In this document: positions 57,158 through 64,000 of the stretch, piece by piece
Position numbering within the stretch: the stretch's first letter is position 1
Layout of the letters: the number at the start of each line of letters is the position of its first letter
NCBI GenBank assembly: GCA_035578175.1
Contig: JAQMRL010000014.1
Coordinates: 15,820,274 to 15,884,273 of the forward strand
Reading direction: 5' to 3'
DNA from: Catonia carolina
Taxonomy: Eukaryota > Arthropoda > Insecta > Hemiptera > Achilidae
DNA length: 64,000 nt
The notes under the pieces: model-generated
The model's input: only the letters and a program-made list of their open reading frames with translations
Database searches by the model: none
What the model was told of the DNA's origin: nothing
Made by a program: the position numbers and the translations under genes

Positions 57158-57543
57158 TATTGTTCAGATTAATATCTCTTTTGAAAATTATTAACAAGAT
57201 CATTTATACAATACCCCTAATTTTGTACAGTCTGTAATCACGAGCAACGGCTTCTTCTAAGCACAATGGAATAACCTTAATAATAATTCAAACCAATTTC
57301 TACTAAACTGTCGTGGCACAGGAGTTAAATATTAATCATTACATCGCCAATAATGGCCGTGAGTATAAGACTATGTACAGTATAACACCAAGAAACTTCT
57401 GCATTTCATTAAATTACTTACTTACTTGTTTCTTGTTTATCTAACAATGAACAGATTTTAATTTTGCTGATTTGACGGAAGTTATACATCAAAAAATCAT
57501 ATAATTTACGATTCATGTTTTAATATACGATTTTGATTTATAG

Positions 57544-57758
57544 GTGAACCGATTCAATGCATTAACGACAGATCGATACCGAATTATGTAATAAACACGT
57601 ATTGTTGGATAACACACACGTTTACGCTTCCGCATCAAGTCGGGAAACCGCAGGGAACTCATGTAGCGCATCCTGGCGTTAGTAGCTATGTTGATAATGA
57701 AGATGAACTGCGTTACCATTCGTATTATCAGTGGGTTCCGTTCATGTTATTCTTTCAG
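57544..57758 (+). CDS. inx3: Innexin inx3, second coding exon
   Basis: Encodes the rest of codon 55 to residue 126. It covers the first extracellular loop with the conserved cysteines Cys60 (Glu-Pro-Ile-Gln-Cys) and Cys75 (Asn-Thr-Tyr-Cys-Trp), which in innexins form disulfides needed for docking of hemichannels. It then reaches the family signature Tyr-Tyr-Gln-Trp at 115-118 and the start of transmembrane segment 2 (Trp-Val-Pro-Phe-Met-Leu-Phe-Phe-Gln). The acceptor is GATTTATAG ending 57543 and the donor GTAAAA starts at 57759. Phase 1 in and phase 0 out both join the neighbouring exons in frame. Confidence 0.95.
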
Positions 57759-57952
57759 GTAAAAACTAACATTTTATTTTATATCATTAATTTAATGGAT
57801 TTTGTTCTCAAGATCCAAGTTGCACAGATAAGATTTTTGCGTAGTGTGTTGGAATGCTCTGGAATGGACAAGATAAGGAATGATGAAATAAGAAGAGTTC
57901 TGTCAGTTCCACCACTACATGACAAGATCTTACAGAATCGAAGAAACTAGTA

Positions 57953-58122
57953 GTTTTTTTTGTTTTACATCTGACTGTTCTGCAATTTCTGCTAACGCAG
58001 ATGGTGGATAATGTTGATAATGAAAAATAAGAGATGAAAAAATGCCAGACCTGACCGGGAATCAAACCTGGAACCCCGGCGTAGAAGCCAGTTGCACTAA
58101 CCACTACACCAACGGGCCGGCC
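57953..58122 (-). mobile_element. tRNA-SINE-2 copy
   Basis: TTTTACATCTGACTGTTCTG body, then GGAATCAAACCTGGAACC (reverse box B) and CTAACCACTACACCAAC (reverse box A). Confidence 0.78.
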
Positions 58123-58207
58123 AAGTTACTGGTACAGTAACTTGAACAGTATGCTATATGGGAGTTTTCAAATAGAGGCTCAAAAATTATAGACCAATTG
58201 GTACGAG

Positions 58208-58360
58208 AGATGTTTTTTTTTTACGTCTGACTGTTTTGCAATTGCTGCTAATGCAGGCGGTGAGAAGAATCATACATGAAGATGAATGATAAAAAAATGC
58301 CAGACCTAACCAAGAATCAAACCCGGGATCCTGGTGTAGAAGCCAGTTGCACTAACCAGT
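58208..58360 (-). mobile_element. tRNA-SINE-2 copy, head partly lost
   Basis: TTTTACGTCTGACTGTTTTG body and GAATCAAACCCGGGATCC. The box A side is truncated. Confidence 0.75.
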
Positions 58361-59001
58361 GCAACTCAGTTTGTGAAGTCAGTCGCACAAGAGATATGTG
58401 AGAAGACCGAGGAAGAGATGGGTACAGGAACAGGTTCACTAAACCTAGACTTTAAAGTGAAGAAGAAGAAAAATATTTATTTAATGGTAAAGTTACTCAA
58501 CTCATGAGAATTCATTATATTTTAACATGGGGGAAAGGAGAGAAACCATTAGTGTGGATGCTCAACTGCTTTGGTATCAGTTCACCCAACACAACAACGT
58601 AAACTATACCCAAAGTACATACAATAATCGTAGAACCTTTTGTAGGTTAACTGTACGAACGTAACATAACGGTTTGTTACTGTAAACAGAAATGTAATAT
58701 GCAGTATAATGGAAATATTGTGAAGTTGAAGCTTAATAAAAGTCTTTCCGTGTCTCTTAACATAAGCCATAAACGAGCGGCTAACTACTGTGATGTTTTT
58801 CTTTCCTTGATTTGAAAAATTATAAAGAAGGAAGTTAAAGACATTGAAGGAGCTAATTCACAATCAGTTTTTTTTGACACCTGGTTTAAAAAACAATTAA
58901 ACAGCCAGAATATAGGAATGCCTCATTGGAGAGCTTTGTTAGTCATGTGATTATCAAAATTATGGAAGATTTTTGTATCGATAAGCAGTGGTGCCAACAT
59001 G

Positions 59002-59125
59002 TGAAAAGTTATTACCTATATTAAAAGAAAGGCTAAATTTTAATTGGAAATTTTGTGCGTTAAAAAAAATATTAAAGGAAATGGGGTTTCAGTGGGAAAG
59101 TATCAGTCACAATGAAGTATATTAA
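59002..59125 (+). pseudogene. Possible DDE transposase relic
   Basis: A 40-codon frame reads Leu-Leu-Pro-Ile-Leu-Lys-Glu then Leu-Lys-Lys-Ile-Leu-Lys-Glu-Met-Gly-Phe-Gln-Trp. This resembles the segment before the catalytic core in some insect transposases. No catalytic residues remain, so the call is tentative. Confidence 0.35.
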
Positions 59126-59283
59126 TCGAAAGGCAAACAAGTGGTTAAAAAATGGTAGTAACATATAGTGTCTCACTGTTGAGGTTGGCAGCACTGTTAT
59201 GGGTTCACCTGCCATTTATGGACAACAAGAAACATTAATAGCAAGTTTTTGAGATCTGTATTTTATTTTAATCAATGAATAAT

Positions 59284-59447
59284 TGACCATAACAGGCAGG
59301 TGGAGTGTTTAATTATTTGGACTATTATCTTCAAATTCCATAGCTACAAAAAATAATTTTGTTTCTTATCACGTGACCACCCAATTATATGACTGAAGCA
59401 TTTAAGAACAGAAGAGGTAGAGGTTTAAAAGACACTATACAGTAATC
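59284..59447 (+). repeat. R395 5' half
   Basis: CCATAACAGGCAGGTGGAGT to 'agaggtttaaaagacacta', where the pogo/Tigger-like element begins. Confidence 0.82.
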
Positions 59448-59449
59448 CC

Positions 59450-60266
59450 TCGTTATCCGCGAAGGTTACGTTCCGGAGGGTTACCGCGGTTAGTAAAACT
59501 GCGGATAATACCTTATATGAATGAAAAGATGGGGGTTAGGTTCTAAAGGTAAAGTCCTGTAGTCATTTTAAGTGTTTAATAGTTTTAGGAACATTTTACC
59601 ATTATTATAATCTATAAATATTTAATAGATGCACTAATGTACGCATAAAAAATTTAATTTGCTTTAAAATAGTTAGTTATGGCTCTTTGCTTCTCTTCTT
59701 TTCAAACTCCTTGTGGACTTCTTCGTATGTTATATTCAGCTCCTGAGTCCTCTTTTGAATTGAAGGGCCCTTTCCATGACGGGATCTGTCTCCAACACAT
59801 GATCAGCAAGTTGCGTTGCCATGTTGAGGATCTCGCTGATGGTTTGTGAAGAAATGCTTGGCTTCGTTTCAGGATCGTCAAACACACAAAGAACTGTTCG
59901 TACGTACGAAAAAGTAAGACTGACACTTGAAAGAAAACGTATGGAGAAATTACAGTATGGTGCCTGGGCGTACGTATGGCGGTGAAGGTGGGGTGTTACT
60001 GGCGGGGCCTGGTACCCGGTGACTGGCTCACTACGTACATTAGGCGGAAATCTAGCTTGGCTCATGGCGGCCATCGCCATACTAGTGTGTGACTCAACAT
60101 GATACGATGCCAAAACATTTATTCAAACACATGTTTTCAGAATATTGTATGACTTCCCAACCAAATACGATGTACAGAAGGTGAGAAAACGTACGTATTT
60201 TAAGGTTTTAAGCCCACGAATGAAGTCTGCAGATAACCGAAACCCGTGGATACCAAGGGATTACTG
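59450..60266 (-). mobile_element. pogo/Tigger-like element, internally deleted
   Basis: 817 bp flanked by TA (59448-59449 and 60267-60268). Left end CAGTAATCCCTCGTTATCCG; right end CCGTGGATACCAAGGGATTA plus CTG, its inverted partner. This end type is characteristic of pogo/Tigger elements of the Tc1-mariner superfamily. A minus-strand frame (59736-60113), extended by an overlapping frame to about 59702, may be the C-terminal remnant of the transposase, but the DDE core is absent. Confidence 0.8.
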
Positions 60267-60630
60267 TACTATTTTTCAAAGTTGATGCGCTCTGGACGTA
60301 CGCATTGCCCCCTACACAATTCATAACTAGCCAATGACTTGCCAGCAATGTTGCCAACACTTTTACTTGTAGCTAGATTTCGTCAGCCATTTTTTTGGTC
60401 TTTCAATTACAATGTAACCCATGAACATATCAGCTGATTATATTATACAGTATTGCATGTTAAAGCGCTCTATAATCGATGTGTTCAGTACGAGATGCAA
60501 CACGAGTGAACTACTTTCTCTCTTATACGCATGCGCGCGTAATGTTTGTCAGGCTGATGCATTCGTACAATCTGACAATGCTGGCAAATGTTCTAATTGG
60601 TATAAACGTGTGAAACAGCAGAGCTAATCA

Positions 60631-60833
60631 AAGGTGAAAAGTATTTTAGTCAACAGTTATCTCCTGAGATAATGAAATTCATTATATATTCAGACTGTCG
60701 TGAATGAAGTGAAGGTATCATTTGCAAGGTGAAAAGTAGATTCTTTTCAGTGGGCCTGGCATGCTGATAAGCATACTTTTTAACTCACTGAAGAAGGCTA
60801 GTAAACCAGCTTTTCAGCTGATGACCTAAACAA
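60631..60833 (+). repeat. R395 3' half
   Basis: 'gtcaacagttatctcctgag' to GATGACCTAAACAATAAAAA. It overlaps the consensus end of 59284-59447 by about 15 bp, so the two are not simply halves of one copy. Confidence 0.78.
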
Positions 60834-60869
60834 TAAAAAAACTTAATATAGACTTAATTAAATTTCCTG

Positions 60870-61254
60870 CCCATAACAGACAGTGGAGTGTCAAATTATT
60901 TACTCAATGTGTTCGTTGTAGGGCTAAAATAAATAGTTCTGTTTCTTATCACATGGTCAGCAAATTAAATGACTGAATCATTTAAGAACAGAAGAGGTAG
61001 AGGTGTAAAAGACACTTATCAGAGTCATCTCCCCTGAAAGTAATGAATTTCATTATACAGCCAGACCCTGTGGTGAATGAAGTGAAGGTGTCACTGGCAG
61101 AGTGGAAAATATATGCTATACAGAGGGCCTGGCATTCTGATAAGCATATTTTTCCACTCAGTGAGGAAGGCAATGGTGAACTACCTCAGTCCTCGTTTTA
61201 CTTAGTAAAACCTTTACAGGTTCAAACCAGCCTTTCAGCTGATGACCTCAACAA
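60870..61254 (+). mobile_element. R395 retroposon abutting the inx3 exon 3 acceptor
   Basis: CTGCCCATAACAGACAG to GATGACCTCAACAATAC. It ends 28 nt before exon 3, so the polypyrimidine tract is only partly non-SINE. The R395 open frame starting at 61043 stays open through the junction and is in frame with exon 3. Confidence 0.9.
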
Positions 61255-61282
61255 TACAATTAATTTTCTATTATTGTTACAG

Positions 61283-61501
61283 GGCGTACTTTTCTACGTT
61301 CCGCACTGGATGTGGAAAAACTGGGAAGAAGGGAAAATGAGAATGTTAACGGACGGTATGAGAGGAGCAATGGTTGGACCACGTGAAGCTCGTCATGAAA
61401 GGCAATCACGAGTTGTTCAATATTTCATTGATACATTACATATGCATAACGTTTACGCAACTGGTTATTTCTTTTGCGAAGCATTGAATTTCATAAATGT
61501 G
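61283..61501 (+). CDS. inx3: Innexin inx3, third coding exon
   Basis: 73 codons (residues 127-199), phase 0 at both ends. It completes transmembrane segment 2 (Gly-Val-Leu-Phe-Tyr-Val-Pro-His-Trp-Met-Trp-Lys), then the basic intracellular loop (Arg-Met-Leu-Thr-Asp-Gly, Arg-His-Glu-Arg-Gln-Ser-Arg) and begins transmembrane segment 3 (Tyr-Phe-Phe-Cys-Glu-Ala-Leu-Asn-Phe-Ile-Asn-Val). The acceptor is TTATTGTTACAG and the strong donor GTAAGT starts at 61502. Roughly half of a typical innexin of about 360-400 residues is therefore in the window. The rest (third and fourth membrane segments, second extracellular loop) is not found before 64000 and must lie downstream. Confidence 0.95.
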
Positions 61502-61539
61502 GTAAGTTTAACGATTTACATCTATAATATTTAAATATA

Positions 61540-62205
61540 AATAGTGTTGTGCAGCAGCAAGAGTGGTTTAGAAGAGATGGGAAATGTAAAAGTAGGCAAC
61601 GATAACATACAGGAAGTTGGGGGTTTCTGCTATCTAGGGAGTAAAAAACAAAGGATGGTAGAAGCACAAGTGATATCAAAAGTGGAATTGCTCAAGCTAG
61701 AAAACCCTTTGAAATAAAAAAAAGCTTACTGAATACTACAAAAATTGATTAACAGATTTGGAAAACTTTCTTAAAAAATTATGTTTGGAGTATAGCATTA
61801 TACGGGAGTGAAAAATGGGTGATAGGGGCTGTAGAAAAGAAGAAGATAGAAGCTTTTGAAATGTGGTGTTATAGGAAAATGTTAAATATTAGGTGCGTGG
61901 ACAAAATAAGTAATTTAGAGGTTCTTAGGCGAGTGGATGAAAAAAGATATATACAGAAGCATCTTACCAGAAGACGGGATAGGCTAGTGGGGTATATCTT
62001 AAGACATCCAGGTATTGGGCTATCAATAATGGAGGGTAATATTGAGGGAGTAGTTTGTAAGGAGGCAAAGATTAGAATATATAAAGTAAATTACAAAAGA
62101 TGTAGGTTGTTACAGGTATGTAGATATGAAATGCTTGCGCAACATAGAACAGCTTGGAGAACTGCATCAAACCAGTCGAGAGACTGATGACAAAAAGAGT
62201 ATTTA
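61540..62205 (+). pseudogene. LINE ORF2 C-terminal fragment in inx3 intron 3
   Basis: Frame 61819-62187 is open for 122 codons: Lys-Ile-Glu-Ala-Phe-Glu-Met-Trp-Cys-Tyr-Arg-Lys-Met-Leu, Val-Leu-Arg-Arg-Val, Gly-Tyr-Ile-Leu-Arg-His-Pro and the closing Trp-Arg-Thr-Ala-Ser-Asn-Gln-Ser-Arg-Asp. Upstream the RT end is broken by stops. Ends with 'gagactgatgac' like other copies at 12590 and, in reverse, 35030. Confidence 0.85.
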
Positions 62206-62354
62206 AATTTAAATATTCAAAAGTAATAGAGTGAAACTTTATGTCAACAAATTTTGCTTATTCTTCTTCTTTGTCTATCCCTTCTGCCTCACAGTGTCAG
62301 GCCATTTTTGCAACTTCAAAATTTCCATTTGTGTTATCTCAACATTCTTACCTC

Positions 62355-63330
62355 ATTTTTACTTTCTCTTGCCTGTATGAATATATAGGAAGAAAAGTAT
62401 TGTTTTCATGTTGATTTTTTAAATTTAGTTTTCAACGGATCTACTCATTTTCAGACACCCTAAACCGAAAAATATGTTTTTAGCGATTGGTCTGTGTGTA
62501 TGTGTTTTTTTTTGGGTCCCCCCTCGTATACTGCAGCTACGTTGCAAAACGAAGAGCTGTTATAAAATTATTACATCCCATAATTTAGAGCCGACTAGAA
62601 CCATGGAAGATGCGCCGTTTGGATAATCGGTATTTTGCTGTGGTAATAAAATTAATTCAATAATAAACTGAAATATAATTATATTTTTAGATTTTTACAA
62701 CGTTAATACAAATCATAAAATTTTTTTAGTATAAACAGATAAGACGATATTTAATTTTATCAATTTTGTAACAGTTTTACCTGGTTTTGAATTTATTAAT
62801 CTTATATAAATATTGAAACAATAAGAAAATAATCTAAAAGTAAATATTAACAAAAGAATAACTGTTTATTTACATAAATATTGTTCATTGTTTACTATTT
62901 TTTTATATTTTTTTTATAGATTTAATGTAAACTTTTCGTACAACGCTTAGTTTAGCATCAATTAATGATTTTTTGTACATTTTTTCATCAAAATCGGTAA
63001 AAAAATGGGATTTTTTAATATAGCGGCCTTAGTATACATTTTACGACAAAATTGTGTATAATTAAAATTATAGAAAATAAAAAATCTACAAGTTTTATTC
63101 CAAGAATTATTTTCTACAGTTTAGTATAATTAGCGATTGTCAAATTAATGATTTCCTGTATTTTTAAGTTGAACAGAGGTTGATTTTCATTTGCGTCTTT
63201 CAAGCACGATTAAAATTAGTTGTTTTTTTATTTTAAATTGTTCAATAATTATTAAACATAGGTTACAATAAGTTTAATTATTTAGATTAGAAAGAGAAAG
63301 TTGTGCGAGTGTTTTTCTCACTAGATTTTT
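62355..63330 (-). mobile_element. CA-box element with a replaced middle
   Basis: 3' part 62355-62500 (TTTTTACTTTCTCTTGCCTG to the short GT run) and 5' part 62930-63330 (TACAACGCTTAGTTTAGCAT to 'gagtgtttttctcactagat'). The interval 62510-62930 does not match the family and may be an older insertion or rearrangement. Confidence 0.78.
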
Positions 63331-63691
63331 AGTGACAAAATGTGTTGCTTCACATTATGAAAGTACACAAATTGTCAGATTTTATTTTGTCTGACAGCTG
63401 GTATAACCTACATGAGTTTTCATATTTATTTACGAGTGAGAGGGTGTTGGTTTATTTTCATTCAGAAAAAAGTTTAATATCATTGTACAAGTATTTGTTT
63501 TTGTGTTATAATTGATGGAATTTTTTAATTGTAAATACGTCAATTTGCACTTTCATAAGGTTAATTGTCAATATTTATAGATAAGAGATAATAAAAGACA
63601 GAATATGAAGGGTTAAACATTATATTAAATGATTCAGGAAGCAGAGACAATATTCTTTAACAACTGATTCAAGAAGAGCTCAAAATAAGGG

Positions 63692-64000
63692 AAAAAAATC
63701 TGGTGTGAAACACTCACACAACTTTCTCTTGCCAATACAAATAATTAACAATAAATCTAACATTAGTAATAAAACATTAGAAATAAACAAAAAACTAACC
63801 TCAATAAACATAACCTAATTTTAATCATATATATGAAAGACGCAAAATGAAAATCAACCTCAGTTTGGCTTAAAAATACAGAAAATCACTCTTTCACGCT
63901 AGGCACTGTACAAAAAAATGCTAAAAATTAAAGTTGTAGATCGCTTAATTTCCTATAAATTTTATTATATACACTTTTGTTGTAAAATGCATACTAAGGC
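63692..64000 (+). mobile_element. CA-box element, cut by the window end
   Basis: TCTGGTGTGAAACACTCACA and following family sequence up to 'catactaaggc' at the last base. The rest lies outside. 63331-63691 is unassigned. Confidence 0.88.

Larger units (their letters stand above)
53181..57543 (+). other. inx3 intron 1 (4363 bp)
   Basis: GTAAAT...TAG intron, phase 1. It contains R395 copies (53633-54176), a reverse CA-box element (54703-55676) and a foldback mariner (56218-57157). The segments 53181-53632, 54177-54702, 55677-56217 and 57158-57543 show nothing further that I recognise; the antisense open frame 53231-53512 has no known domain. Confidence 0.93.
57776..58475 (+). mobile_element. 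LINE 3' end with GAA tail, split by two SINEs
   Basis: 57776-57952 encodes Ile-Gln-Val-Ala-Gln-Ile-Arg-Phe-Leu-Arg, Asp-Lys-Ile-Arg-Asn-Asp-Glu-Ile-Arg. After the SINE insertions, 58387-58475 continues with Arg-Tyr-Val-Arg-Arg-Pro-Arg-Lys-Arg-Trp and a (GAA)n tail. It is the same LINE lineage as the insertion at 38063-38462. Confidence 0.78.
57759..61282 (+). other. inx3 intron 2 (3524 bp)
   Basis: GTAAAA...CAG, phase 0. Filled with LINE, SINE, R395 and pogo/Tigger-like sequence (separate entries). 60267-60630 and most of 58476-59001 are unassigned. Confidence 0.93.

Noticed and set aside
59284..60833. One R395 copy simply interrupted by the pogo/Tigger-like element
   Set aside because: The two halves overlap by about 15 consensus bases and are separated by an extra ~360 bp beyond the element's right end, so they are better read as two partial copies.
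61502..64000. Fourth inx3 coding exon
   Set aside because: No frame after 61501 encodes the expected continuation of transmembrane segment 3 or the second extracellular loop. The interval is LINE and CA-box sequence.

Overview
This is a eukaryotic, almost certainly insect, genomic window. It is AT-rich and dominated by transposable elements. One host gene can be supported: the first three coding exons of an innexin gap-junction gene of the inx3 type, on the + strand at 53018-53180, 57544-57758 and 61283-61501. The gene runs off the right end of the window. Innexins are animal-specific and inx3 is an insect paralogue. The large intergenic and intronic repeat load suggests a big insect genome, possibly hemipteran, but the order is a guess.

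Layout. (1) 1-8177 is a long inverted-repeat structure. Arms 1-1718 and 6221-7938 are gapless reverse complements (paired coordinates always sum to 7939), made mostly of a tandem unit of about 146 bp and carrying the same tRNA-derived SINE in both arms, around a 4.5-kb spacer with more diverged units. (2) 8178-53007 is a gene-free stretch packed with repeats. Labels used below: 'CA-box element' (about 0.95 kb, more than 20 copies or fragments, with a fixed internal CA/GT microsatellite and a short inverted motif near both ends); 'R395' (about 395-bp retroposon with an AAC tail and 10-12-bp target-site duplications); tRNA-SINE-1, -2 and -3 (three tRNA-headed SINE types); LINE 3' fragments of several lineages, all 5'-truncated; two mariners of foldback form (17341-18261 and 56218-57157); an internally deleted mariner-type element (35745-36340) nested in a LINE; a small TIR element carrying an intact THAP zinc-finger ORF (42341-43254); and a pogo/Tigger-like element (59450-60266). 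(3) 53008-64000 is the inx3 region. Intron 1 (4363 bp) and intron 2 (3524 bp) are filled with the same repeat families, and intron 3 continues past the window.

How parts relate. The intergenic repeats nest in one another, which orders them in time: R395 and LINE copies sit inside CA-box elements with clear target-site duplications, and the deleted mariner sits inside a LINE. Two inx3 acceptors, those of exons 1 and 3, each have a sense R395 copy ending within 40 nt upstream. The R395 open frame before exon 3 is continuous and in frame with the exon. No cellular gene other than inx3, no functional tRNA or rRNA gene and no CRISPR array was found. Most short open frames are translations of repeats.
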